Source: Myxococcota bacterium
GTDB taxonomy: Bacteria > Myxococcota_A > UBA796
NCBI GenBank assembly: GCA_029251165.1
Contig: JAQXDW010000141.1
Coordinates: 1-64,000, forward strand
DNA: 64,000 nt
Reading direction: 5' to 3'
Shown here in pieces: positions 53,283 to 61,527 of this stretch. The notes under the pieces were generated by a model, which was given only the letters and a program-made list of their open reading frames with translations, searched no databases and was not told the DNA's origin. A program made the translations under genes and the position numbers. Every line of letters begins with the position of its first letter. Position 1 is the stretch's first letter.

Positions 53283-54542
53283 TCAGCTCCAGGACAGGAC
53301 CGCCCCGAGGGGCAGGTGGTCGGAGGGATGCCAGGCATTGGGGAGCCCGATGCCGCCACCAAGCAGCGCAGCACGGCGGGTCGGCGTCAGCGGGTCCCAG
53401 GCCGCACGGATGGTGAGTCCGCTGGCGTAGATGCGATCCAGGGAGGCCTCATACAGCACACGCGCGCCGGGGGGCTGCACGCCGCAGACCTGGAGATCGT
53501 GCAGCACGCTCCAGAACTTGCCCTCCGCCAGCTCCGAGGCGTAGATCCCGATCCACGCCTCGCGGCTCAGCCAGTCCGTGCCCTTCTCTTCGACGATGGC
53601 CCGCGCCTTGCGGTGCTCACTGCCACGATCCGGCGCGCGGTTGATGGCACACAGCCACGCCTCGACCTCAGCCCAGGTCATGCGATCCGACGCGCGAGCG
53701 AACCGATCGAACAGGGCCTCGATGGAGGACATCAGCGCAGCGGTCGGCGCACCGAGGGCGTCCAGGGTGCCGGCAATGCGGCTGCCGAGCAGGGTGACCG
53801 GAGGCGCACCGAGGGCCTCCTGGTAGACCTCAGAGAACGGCGCAAAGATGTGGCGGCGAGGCTTGCTGGAGAGCCGCCGGTCCGGCCAGCGGGGCTCTCG
53901 GAATTCCGCATCCACGGTGCCGCCCGTGAGCAGGTGGTGGGTCGCAGAGTCAGCGGGGGCGGCGTTGAAGTCACCGCAGACCACGACCGCTGCCGACTCC
54001 GGAGGAATCTGGAGCCGCTTGAGGTCCTTGCGGAGCTGATCGAGGGCATCGAAGACCTGCCGGAAGCGACGCTCGGGCTGGGGAGCGGCGGTGAGGTGGC
54101 CATTGAGCACGCTGACGATTCGGGTCGGCTCGGTGACGGACCGCAGCACGGTGATGAGCACCTTGTCTCGGTGGCTGGTGTGGATGCAGCGGAAGGCACC
54201 ACGGCGCCAGAAGGTCGCCGGACGCAGCCTGTACTTGCGGTGAAGCGCGGCGTCGTAGCCAGCCACCGTCATGAACCCAAAGTCCTCCGCGAAGGTCGCT
54301 CCGCTCGCCTCCTGGATGCAGACGATGTCGGCCCGTGCGGTGAGGAGCGTCTCCGAGAGGAGCGCCTGACGATGGGCCCAGGTCCGAGCCGCGTCGGGAG
54401 TGGTCTCGTCGTAGTACTTGAACACCCACCAGCCGTCGCCGCTGTTGGGGAGCAGGACGTTGTAGGTGATGAGGCTGAGGTCTCCGAGCGGCTCCGCGGA
54501 TTCGTGGAGCGGAACCGCAGCGGTCACCATGACGGGAGGCAT
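53283..54542 (-). CDS. endonuclease/exonuclease/phosphatase (EEP) family protein with helical insert
   Basis: A 419-aa EEP-fold protein. The core motifs are LSLITYNVLLP near residue 22-32, CIQEA near 74-78 (metal Glu), LNGHLTA, VVVCGDFNAAP near 188-198, and SDHLPLGAVL at the end (catalytic His). Between the last two core strands, about residues 265-345, a charged helical insert (EALFDRFARASDRMTWAEV, then RGSEHRKARAI) resembles EF-hand-like helices seen in some calcium-binding EEP proteins of plants. It is cytosolic or weakly exported. ATG 54542 has GGAGAG five bases upstream. Substrate (RNA, DNA or phospholipid) unknown. Confidence 0.8.
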   Translation of the reverse strand: MPPVMVTAAVPLHESAEPLGDLSLITYNVLLPNSGDGWWVFKYYDETTPDAARTWAHRQALLSETLLTARADIVCIQEASGATFAEDFGFMTVAGYDAALHRKYRLRPATFWRRGAFRCIHTSHRDKVLITVLRSVTEPTRIVSVLNGHLTAAPQPERRFRQVFDALDQLRKDLKRLQIPPESAAVVVCGDFNAAPADSATHHLLTGGTVDAEFREPRWPDRRLSSKPRRHIFAPFSEVYQEALGAPPVTLLGSRIAGTLDALGAPTAALMSSIEALFDRFARASDRMTWAEVEAWLCAINRAPDRGSEHRKARAIVEEKGTDWLSREAWIGIYASELAEGKFWSVLHDLQVCGVQPPGARVLYEASLDRIYASGLTIRAAWDPLTPTRRAALLGGGIGLPNAWHPSDHLPLGAVLSWS

Positions 54543-54627
54543 GCTCTCTCCAGCACTGACAGGCCGTGTCGCGACGGAAAGCCGGACGCAGCGGGGGCAC
54601 AGCAGCGAGGCATCGCGACACCGCGCA

Positions 54628-54981
54628 TCACCGACTCAGGAGGACGTATCCGCTCAGATACTCGCCGTCGCCGCAGGCCCCCGTGATCTGGTCGGCGCCG
54701 TCCCAGGTGCCGAGGATCGTGTAGGTCTCGCTGCCGTCGGTGATCTGGATGTCGACGTCGCCGTCGCTCTCCACCAGCGTCGCTGTGCCGGTCAGCGTGT
54801 CGTACTCCGAGACATCGCCGAAGCCGGTGAGCCCACCATCGGCTTCGGCATCCAGCGTCAGGTCGATCACCGAGAGGGCAGTGCCGCCCTCGAGCATGAC
54901 GTCACAGTTGCCGACCCATCGACCGAGCAGCTCAGTCGAGGTGCCCGAGAAGTTGCCACATGCAAGAAGCGTAAAGAGCAT
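54628..54981 (-). CDS. small lipoprotein, beta-rich
   Basis: A 117-aa lipoprotein starting MLFTLLAC (Cys8). The mature domain is short and beta-strand-rich with Asp/Gly/Thr repeats (TGFGDVSEYDTLTGTATLVESDGDVDIQI), a lipocalin-like or calycin-like size, with one Cys pair (NCDV and GACGDG). No recognised family. The upstream in-frame GTG codons would lengthen the signal slightly (VWVYTVVMLFTLLAC), but ATG 54981 fits the other short signals in the window. It is divergent from the Crp regulator with 47 bases between. Confidence 0.62.
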   Translation of the reverse strand: MLFTLLACGNFSGTSTELLGRWVGNCDVMLEGGTALSVIDLTLDAEADGGLTGFGDVSEYDTLTGTATLVESDGDVDIQITDGSETYTILGTWDGADQITGACGDGEYLSGYVLLSR

Positions 54982-55028
54982 GACGACAGTGTAGACCCAC
55001 ACCGGGCCGGGCACGCTACGCTCTCTGC

Positions 55029-55682
55029 ATGTCTCGACGCGCCCAGCTCAAGGCGATCCCGCTCTTTGCGGCACTCTCAGCGGCCGCCCTGGAGGCCGTC
55101 GCGGCGAGCATGGTGCTCAAGAAGCTCCCGCCCGGTGCGGTGCTGGTCGAGGAGGGTGCAGTGGAAGGGTGTGCGTTTGCGGTGCTCAGCGGACGCCTCA
55201 AGGTCTCGACAGCCGCCAGCGGACGCACCATTGCGCTGAACATCGTGGGGCCGGGCACCCTCATCGGCGAGCTGGCGATGCTCGATCCGAGTCCCCGCTC
55301 GGCCAGCGCCGTGGCCCTGGATCCCGTGCGGGTGCTGGTCCTCCACCGCCGCGATCTGGTGCCCATCCTGCGCCAACACCCCGACGCCGCGCTGGCCATG
55401 ATGACGGTCCTCGCCCGACAGATCCGCCAGCGCTCTGACGACCTCGCCGCCCAGACCGCCCTCCCCCTTCCCCTCCGCCTCCGACGCGCGCTGGAAGATC
55501 TTGCCGACCGGTTCGGACTGGACACCCCCGACGGGCGGCTCATCGACGTGGCGCTGTCTCAGGGAGAGCTGGGGCAGCTGGTCGGGGCGAGCCGAGAGAG
55601 CATCAACAAGCAGCTCCGCAGCTGGCGCAGCGACGGCAGCGTGCTGATGGAGGGCCGCTACATCACCCTTCGCCAGGTGTGA
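55029..55682 (+). CDS. Crp/Fnr family transcription regulator
   Basis: A 217-aa regulator with an N-terminal cyclic-nucleotide-binding beta roll (about 15-115; FAVLSGRLKV, GELAMLD) and a C-terminal winged HTH (about 150-212; LSQGELGQLVGASRESINKQLRSWR). No FNR-type cysteine cluster at the N-terminus, so it is not an FNR iron-sulphur sensor; a cAMP or other effector is likely. ATG 55029 with a CTCTGC upstream. It faces the small lipoprotein gene divergently and precedes the SPFH gene by 65 bases on the same strand, so it may control either. Confidence 0.9.
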   Translation: MSRRAQLKAIPLFAALSAAALEAVAASMVLKKLPPGAVLVEEGAVEGCAFAVLSGRLKVSTAASGRTIALNIVGPGTLIGELAMLDPSPRSASAVALDPVRVLVLHRRDLVPILRQHPDAALAMMTVLARQIRQRSDDLAAQTALPLPLRLRRALEDLADRFGLDTPDGRLIDVALSQGELGQLVGASRESINKQLRSWRSDGSVLMEGRYITLRQV

Positions 55683-55747
55683 CCTGGCTCACACCCCGCC
55701 CGTCCGCGCCCGGTCAACCTCTTCATGCCCCCAGCGAAGAGGTGAAC

Positions 55748-56914
55748 ATGACGGAAGATGCGCCCACGACCACCGGCAAGAGCGAGGCTGACGACTTCGA
55801 GCTGACCAGCAACGCTCCAGACACACCGCTCCGGCGCTGGGGAGTCGTCTCTGTCGCACCCTCTGAGCACCTCATCGTCTATCGACGCGGCCAGCTCGAC
55901 CCCGCGCTGTGCGGACAGGGCGGACGGTTCTTCAAGCGTCCCTCCGACACCTACGTCGCCATCCCGACGACCCTCAAGGAGGTCTGCTTCCAGGCCAACC
56001 AGATCACCGCCGACAACGTCGACGTCCGGATCCGGGGAATGGTGCTCTACCGCATCGCCGATCCCGTCCGGATCCACCGCCTCATCAACTTCACCCGCCG
56101 CCAGCAGGCCGAGGCCAAGCTCGCTCGGGTCATCGCCGACATGTGCCGCTCGACCGCCAAGTGGCTGGTCGCAAACATGGATCTGGCGGAGTGCAACCGT
56201 CGCCGCAAGGAAGAGATCGCCGCGATCCTGCGGCGGGAGGTCGAGGGCGTGGTCTCAGAGAGCTGGGGGGTGGAGATCGTCACCATCGATGTCCAGGACG
56301 TCTACATCCAGGACGATGCCCTGTTCACCTCGATGCAGGCAGCCTTCAAGGCCGAGCAGTCCCGGCTGGCCAGCCTCGCGCAGCTGGAGAGCCGACAGAG
56401 CCTGGAGCGGCGGCGGCTGGAGAGCGAGCGGGCGCTGGAGGAGACCCGGCAGGCGCTGGCGCTGGAGAAGTCCCGACGGGACGCCGACCTGAAGATGGCC
56501 CAGCTGGCGCTCGCCCGGAAGAAAGACGAAGCAGAATTCAGCCGCAACCAGCAGCGCACCGAGCAGGCTGCCGCCCTGGCTCAGCAGGAGGCGCTGGCCG
56601 AGCAAGCCCTCCGGCGAGAGGCCGCAGCGGCAGCGCTGGAGCTGGCGCGGCTGAAGACAGCGGCGATGGCCCTGCTGAGCGATGAGGAGATCCGGGTGCT
56701 GCGCGCGCGCCTGGCGGCAGAGGACTCCGCAGGCCGGGCCAGCCTGGAGCGGCTGTTCCTCACCGAGTCCCTTCCCGCGCTGGCGGAGACAGTCGGCAAG
56801 TCGCTGGAGCAGTCGAAGATGGTGGTCTATCAGGGAGAAGGCGGCGGGCCGGTCCCGATGGCGCTGTCTGCGGTGCTCGATGTCCTCCAGGAGCGGCTTG
56901 CAGGGATCGCGTGA
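55748..56914 (+). CDS. SPFH/band-7 domain protein
   Basis: A 388-aa protein. Residues 35-190 form an SPFH domain (VVSVAPSEHLIVYRRGQLDPAL, VDVRIRGMVLYRIADPVRI, WGVEIVTIDVQDVYIQDDALF). Residues 195-330 are a long charged coiled coil (SLERRRLESERALEETRQALALEKSRRDADLKM), and the end is a short helical domain. No transmembrane helix is apparent at the N-terminus, so membrane attachment would be through oligomerisation or partners, as in some flotillin-like proteins. ATG 55748 has GAAGAGGTG upstream. It is followed 68 bases later by the double nitroreductase gene in the same direction. Confidence 0.87.
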   Translation: MTEDAPTTTGKSEADDFELTSNAPDTPLRRWGVVSVAPSEHLIVYRRGQLDPALCGQGGRFFKRPSDTYVAIPTTLKEVCFQANQITADNVDVRIRGMVLYRIADPVRIHRLINFTRRQQAEAKLARVIADMCRSTAKWLVANMDLAECNRRRKEEIAAILRREVEGVVSESWGVEIVTIDVQDVYIQDDALFTSMQAAFKAEQSRLASLAQLESRQSLERRRLESERALEETRQALALEKSRRDADLKMAQLALARKKDEAEFSRNQQRTEQAAALAQQEALAEQALRREAAAAALELARLKTAAMALLSDEEIRVLRARLAAEDSAGRASLERLFLTESLPALAETVGKSLEQSKMVVYQGEGGGPVPMALSAVLDVLQERLAGIA

Positions 56915-56982
56915 GGCCAGCGGGACGGTGCGCCCTCCGCTGGGAGCTTCGGAGATGAGCTGGCGGATGATAGCCCTGAGAC

Positions 56983-58650
56983 ATGCCCCTCCGTGACCGG
57001 CTCCGGCGGCTCCTCCGCCGCCCCGCTGCTGCCCGCTCCCCTGCCCCACCGACACCCCGAGCTGCCGTGACCCGCGATCCCGTCCAGATCGTCCTGGACT
57101 ACCACCACGCCACGATGCACCATCCCCACCGCTACGCACGCGGGCCGGGGTTCATGGACTGGGACAGCCAGCCCGATCCTTTCCTTCGGTTCGATGGCGC
57201 GCCAGTCCACACCCTGCCGCTGAGCACAGTCGAGACATCGGTGAAGTATGAGTCGTCCTTCCTGGAAGACCACGTACCGGCAGCACCGATCAGCCTGGCG
57301 TCCGTCGCACAGCTCCTCCAGGACAGCCTCGGCCTGTCCGCCTGGAAGCAAGCCGGCGAGGCGACGTGGGCGCTGCGGGTCAATCCTTCCAGCGGAAACC
57401 TCCACCCCACCGAGGGCTACCTGCTCGCCGGGTCCATCGACGGACTGCACGACGACGCGGCGGTCTACCACTACGCTCCCCACGAGCACGCCTTAGAGCG
57501 TCGCCGGAGCCTGCCGGCCGACGGGCTGCCGCCGGGGTGTGTCCTGATCGGGCTCTCCTCGATCCCGATCCGGGAGTCGTGGAAGTACGGGGAGCGGGCG
57601 TTTCGGTACTGCCAGCACGACGTCGGACACGCCATCGCAGCAGTGAGCATCGCGGCGGCAGGGCTGGGGTGGCGGTGTCGGCTGGTGGACGGCCTCGCCG
57701 ATGCAGACCTCGCAGTCCTGCTGGGGCTGGGCGGAGCGGGACCAGAGGCCGAGCATCCCGACGCCCTGCTGCTGATCGGCCCAAGCCTTCCCGACTGGGA
57801 TCCGGCGGGACTGCGGGGCACCGCGCCGCTGCTGGGGAGCGCGCTTCCGCTGGCGACAGCGCACCAGCAGTGGCGGATCATCGACGCCGTCGCCGAGGCC
57901 ACTGCCGGCACCATCGCCCGCCCCGCAGCGCCGCGTGCGGACAACCCCTGCCTCGACACCTCCCCCTCTCCGCTCGCCCTCCGCGCGATCATCCACCAGC
58001 GCCGCAGCGCCGTAGACATGGACGGCCGCACCGGGATCACTGCCGATTCGTTCTTTCAGATCCTCGCCCGGCTGATGCCTGGAGCGGGTCAGGTCCCGGT
58101 CTCCACCCTGTCCGCAGAGCCGCTGGTCGAGCTGGCCCTGTTCGTACACCGGGTCCAGGGCGTGTCGCCGGGGCTGTACCTGCTGTCTCGCAATGCCGCC
58201 CGACTCGAAGCGCTAAGAGAATCGATGTCAGCGGACTTTGCGTGGTCCCCCGTCGCAGAGGCTCCAGACGGAATGCCGCTGTACCGGCTGAAGGACGGCG
58301 ACTGTCGGGGGATCGCTTCCGGGCTCAGCTGCGGACAGGCCATTGCAGGAGAGGGCTGCTTTGCCGTGGCGATGCTGGCATGGCTTGAGCCCGCACTCCG
58401 AGCACACGGACCGGGAATGTACCGACACCTGCACTGGGAGGCTGGCCTGCTGGGGCAGGTGCTGTACCTGGAGGCAGAGGCCACCGGGATCCGCGGGACC
58501 GGGATCGGCTGCTTCTTCGATGCCGACACCCACCGCTTTCTTGGCATCAAGACCCCCATCCTGCGCGACCTGTACCACTTCACCCTCGGCGGTCCGGTCG
58601 AAGACACCCGGCTCCAGACCCTGCCCCCCTACACACACCTCCGTCGGTGA
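56983..58650 (+). CDS. double nitroreductase, SagB/ThcOx-type dehydrogenase
   Basis: A 555-aa protein with two tandem nitroreductase folds (about residues 60-280 and 325-545). The first has LRVNPSSGNLHPTEGY (FMN phosphate region) and WKYGERAFRYCQHDVGHAIAAVSIAA, hallmarks of SagB/ThcOx enzymes that oxidise azolines to azoles in peptide natural products. The second keeps the fold (IIHQRRSAVDMDGR, HLHWEAGLLGQVLYLEAEATGIRGTGIGCFFD). No precursor peptide, YcaO or transport gene was seen beside it, so it may act in another oxidation. Residues 1-28 are basic and disordered. ATG 56983, 68 bases after the SPFH gene. Confidence 0.88.
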   Translation: MPLRDRLRRLLRRPAAARSPAPPTPRAAVTRDPVQIVLDYHHATMHHPHRYARGPGFMDWDSQPDPFLRFDGAPVHTLPLSTVETSVKYESSFLEDHVPAAPISLASVAQLLQDSLGLSAWKQAGEATWALRVNPSSGNLHPTEGYLLAGSIDGLHDDAAVYHYAPHEHALERRRSLPADGLPPGCVLIGLSSIPIRESWKYGERAFRYCQHDVGHAIAAVSIAAAGLGWRCRLVDGLADADLAVLLGLGGAGPEAEHPDALLLIGPSLPDWDPAGLRGTAPLLGSALPLATAHQQWRIIDAVAEATAGTIARPAAPRADNPCLDTSPSPLALRAIIHQRRSAVDMDGRTGITADSFFQILARLMPGAGQVPVSTLSAEPLVELALFVHRVQGVSPGLYLLSRNAARLEALRESMSADFAWSPVAEAPDGMPLYRLKDGDCRGIASGLSCGQAIAGEGCFAVAMLAWLEPALRAHGPGMYRHLHWEAGLLGQVLYLEAEATGIRGTGIGCFFDADTHRFLGIKTPILRDLYHFTLGGPVEDTRLQTLPPYTHLRR

Positions 58651-58679
58651 GCCGTGACGTCAGACGCCCCCGCTGAGAG

Positions 58680-59276
58680 CTACTCGTTCTCTGCCACCCA
58701 GGCTGCAATCTCCGCAGGGGTGTAGTAGGTCTCCTGCTTCTCCTGGAGGTCCTCCTCGGGGATGTGGGCATAGACCCACTCCCGGTAGGCGCTCAGGCCC
58801 GCCGCACAGCCGGACTCCAGGGCATACTCGTCGGTCTGCTTCTCGTAGTCGGAGATGTCGTCGCCGCTGGCGTACCACAGGCCGAATTCGACCAGCGCAT
58901 CGGCCTCCAGCGCGGTGTAGTCAAGCACATGCTTCAGCTCGTGGACCAGGATCGCGCCGACCGCCATGCGATCGGGCGGATCAGCGAACAGGACGGGGCT
59001 GTAGAGCACCCGGTAGTCACGCTCCAGGGGCGCCTCAGAGATGGTGGCGAGGTCGAGATTGGCGACGAAGTAGCTGTCCGCGCTCTCCATCGTGCCCACC
59101 TCCAGGCTCAGCGCGCCGAGGGTCGGGAAGAACCCCGCGCGGGCAGACGCCACCAAGGCGACGATGTCCGCCTCGGTCGCTGGAGCGGAGCCCGAGAACC
59201 GCTCGGTGCAGGTCAGCGGTGCCGGCGCAGCGGAGTCCTCACCGCGGCCACAGGCCAGCAGCATCAGCAGCAGCAT
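58680..59276 (-). CDS. small zinc metallopeptidase-like lipoprotein
   Basis: A 198-aa lipoprotein starting MLLLMLLAC (Cys9) with GGAGG before ATG 59276. Two-thirds along, LVHELKHVLDY gives a zinc HExxH with His112, Glu113 and His116. The downstream QTDEYALESG may supply the third ligand as in compact gluzincin-type metallopeptidases. Cysteine pair (TC, GCA) likely forms a disulphide. Family not recognised beyond HExxH. The open frame runs upstream to 59393 but the SD and lipobox favour the stated start. Confidence 0.7.
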   Translation of the reverse strand: MLLLMLLACGRGEDSAAPAPLTCTERFSGSAPATEADIVALVASARAGFFPTLGALSLEVGTMESADSYFVANLDLATISEAPLERDYRVLYSPVLFADPPDRMAVGAILVHELKHVLDYTALEADALVEFGLWYASGDDISDYEKQTDEYALESGCAAGLSAYREWVYAHIPEEDLQEKQETYYTPAEIAAWVAENE

Positions 59277-59304
59277 CGTGCCTCCGGTGCTGAGGGCACC
59301 CAGA

Positions 59305-60129
59305 TCAGCCTGCAATCCAGCGGAGCACGCCGTCGCTGTGCTGCCACTGTCCGGCATCGGGAGACTCTGAGAGGGCCGCTCCGGTCTGCTCACCGACGTA
59401 CCGGACCGCAGGCTTGCTCGGCGGGTAGAGGCGGGGGCCGAGGCGGCGGGTCTTGCGAGCGACGGGGCGGGACAGGGGCCAGTCTCCGGCGACCTCGGGG
59501 CTGCCGCAGAGGTACAGCAGCAGCGACAGGCGCGCCGCGATGAGGCTGCGCATCATCGACGCCACCCGGTGGTGGGCCGTCGGATCGACGCCGGGACGGG
59601 GGCGCTCGCGGCCGATGGTGGCGAGACCATCGGCGACGGTGCCGTCGTCGGGCAGCGCCATCGCAGTGGGGATGAGGCGATCGTTGATGTCGATGAGCAG
59701 CCACAGCTCGGTGCGCCTGCCCTCGCGCCGCCCGAGGTCGTGATCGAGGGTCGCGAAGAACCCAGGGCTGCCCGGAAGCTGCGGGGTCTCGACGTAGACC
59801 GACCACTCCGGGAGGTCCCTCAGGACAGCGGCCGGGACCACATCCGAGAGCGGGGTGGCGAGCAGCGCAGCGGAGAGGCGCTGCTCGAAGCGGTAGGTCC
59901 CCTGCGCGGCACGCCAGGCACCAAGCGTGATGAGCCGAGCAGGATCACCGGGCCGGTGGTCGGGAGCGAGGCGGCGCAGCCAGGTGCGCATGGCGTCGAC
60001 CGGGACAAAGCAGAAGTCCGGCCAGTCCACCATCCCGTCGCTCCCGCGTCGGGCACGGACCTCGTCGAGGTACTTCCATGCGTCGGAGTGCTCCGCGCTG
60101 GCGATGGTCAGGTGCTGCTGTGGGGTCAT
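59305..60129 (-). CDS. AcrVA2-like family protein
   Basis: A 274-aa protein that matches, by recollection of the family, the homologues of the anti-CRISPR AcrVA2 (AcrVA2-like). Segments: WPDFCFVPVDAM near residue 36-47, the stretch LITLGAWRAAQGTYRFEQRL near 64-83, LPEWSVYVETP near 103-113, then GFFATLDHDLGRREGRRTELWLLID and LSLLLYLCGSPEV before a basic PVARKTRRLGPRLYPPSKP. Widespread bacterial homologues of AcrVA2 lie outside phages and lack a proven role. No Cas12a or CRISPR array is present in this window. The frame is open to 60189; ATG 60129 is preferred as it starts the conserved domain. Upstream and downstream genes are unrelated, so context gives no clue. Confidence 0.72.
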   Translation of the reverse strand: MTPQQHLTIASAEHSDAWKYLDEVRARRGSDGMVDWPDFCFVPVDAMRTWLRRLAPDHRPGDPARLITLGAWRAAQGTYRFEQRLSAALLATPLSDVVPAAVLRDLPEWSVYVETPQLPGSPGFFATLDHDLGRREGRRTELWLLIDINDRLIPTAMALPDDGTVADGLATIGRERPRPGVDPTAHHRVASMMRSLIAARLSLLLYLCGSPEVAGDWPLSRPVARKTRRLGPRLYPPSKPAVRYVGEQTGAALSESPDAGQWQHSDGVLRWIAG

Positions 60130-60234
60130 GCGGGCCCCTTTATGCGATCGAAGCCGGGGTCGCCTACCCGGAGCCGAAGCCAGAGGCACCGCAGCACACG
60201 CCCCCGCACGCTCCAGCAGGACCGCCGAGGCGGC

Positions 60235-61524
60235 TCACACGCCCTCCAGCACCGCGGCAGCCCCGAGTCCACCCGCCGCGCAGATGCCCAGCAGCGCCGT
60301 GCCGCCGCCGCGTCGGTGCAGCTCGTTTGCCATGGTCGTGACCATGCGCGCACCGGTTCCAGCAAACGGATGCCCCAGCGCAAGGGAGCCGCCGTAGACG
60401 TTGAGGCGCTCGATGTCGACCTGCCCGACCGCCGCAGAGCGGCCCAGGCGGTGCTTCGCGAAGTGGTCAGAGGCGAGCGCCTTGAGCACACAGAGAACCT
60501 GAGCCGCAAAGGCCTCGTGGATGTCCACCAGGTCGATGTCCGCCAGGGTCAGCCCGGCCTGATCCAGCGCCCGTGGCATCGCAAGAGCGGGGCCGATGAG
60601 CAGCTGATCTGCCGGGTCTACACCGACATACGACCAGCTCCGAATCGCGGCGAGCGGCGTGAGCCCGAGGGCCGCGGCCTTCTCCTCGCTCATCAGCAGG
60701 ACCGCCCCGGCACCATCGGTGAGGGTGGAGGAATTGCCGGCGGTCAGGGTGCCGTCCTTTGCGAACACCGGACGAAGGGTGGCGAGCTTCTCGAGCTTGG
60801 TGTCTGGCCGGATGATGCCATCCGCAGAGACGCCAGCCACCTCGACCAGCTCTCGGTCAAAGACGCCGGATGCTGCTGCGGCGGCCGCCCGGTGGTGAGA
60901 GCGTGCAGCGAGGGCGTCCTGATCGGCGCGGGAGATCTCATTGCGGCGGGCCATGTCCTCGGCCGCCTCGCCCATCAGCTGACCGGTGGAGCGCTCTGCG
61001 ATGCGGGGCGCCTTCGGCAGCAGCTCCCGGAAGGGCGCGAGCTGGCCGGCGACCCCTAGCCAGTCGGAGAAGCCGCCGCCCTTGCCCAGCACCAAGGGCG
61101 CGAGGGCCTGGATGAGGTGAGACGGCAGCGGGACCTCAGCGTTGCTGGTGGAGTCTCCGCCGCCAGCGATGACCACGTCGGACTCTCCCCGCTCGATGGC
61201 GGCGGCCGCCAGGGTGATCGCCTGGAGCCCCGAGGCACAGGCCCGAGAGACGGTCATCGCCTCAACCGTCGGGGGCAGGCCGACATCGAGGGCGATCTCG
61301 CGGCCGACGTTGGGAGAGGCGGTGGGCAGGATGACCCCGCCCCAGACCACCGAGTCGATCTCGCTGCGGGAGACACCGGTAGCGGCGAGCAGCCCCTTGA
61401 CTGCAGAGACGCCGAGGCCGATGGTGTCGACCTGCATGAACGTGCCGAACGCGCGGACGAACGGAGTGCGTACACCGCCGACGATGACCGCCCGACGCGG
61501 AGGGGTGTTGATGGCATAGGGCAT
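60235..61524 (-). CDS. acetyl-CoA C-acyltransferase (thiolase), FadI-like
   Basis: A 429-aa thiolase. Active-site Cys96 in SRACASG, GHPFAGTG with catalytic His near 386-393, and the second Cys in GICAAGGLG near 415. The internal VDIHEAFAAQ is the NEAF-type His loop, here HEAF, as in FadI and trifunctional protein beta subunits. It carries out thiolytic cleavage of 3-ketoacyl-CoA or the reverse condensation. It begins three bases after the fabG4-like stop, in an operon with tetR, and probably takes part in beta-oxidation or its reversal. Confidence 0.92.
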   Translation of the reverse strand: MPYAINTPPRRAVIVGGVRTPFVRAFGTFMQVDTIGLGVSAVKGLLAATGVSRSEIDSVVWGGVILPTASPNVGREIALDVGLPPTVEAMTVSRACASGLQAITLAAAAIERGESDVVIAGGGDSTSNAEVPLPSHLIQALAPLVLGKGGGFSDWLGVAGQLAPFRELLPKAPRIAERSTGQLMGEAAEDMARRNEISRADQDALAARSHHRAAAAAASGVFDRELVEVAGVSADGIIRPDTKLEKLATLRPVFAKDGTLTAGNSSTLTDGAGAVLLMSEEKAAALGLTPLAAIRSWSYVGVDPADQLLIGPALAMPRALDQAGLTLADIDLVDIHEAFAAQVLCVLKALASDHFAKHRLGRSAAVGQVDIERLNVYGGSLALGHPFAGTGARMVTTMANELHRRGGGTALLGICAAGGLGAAAVLEGV

Positions 61525-61527
61525 CTG

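Noticed and set aside
56983-58650. Considered as part of an azole-peptide biosynthesis cluster
   Set aside because: No YcaO cyclodehydratase, precursor peptide or exporter is nearby.
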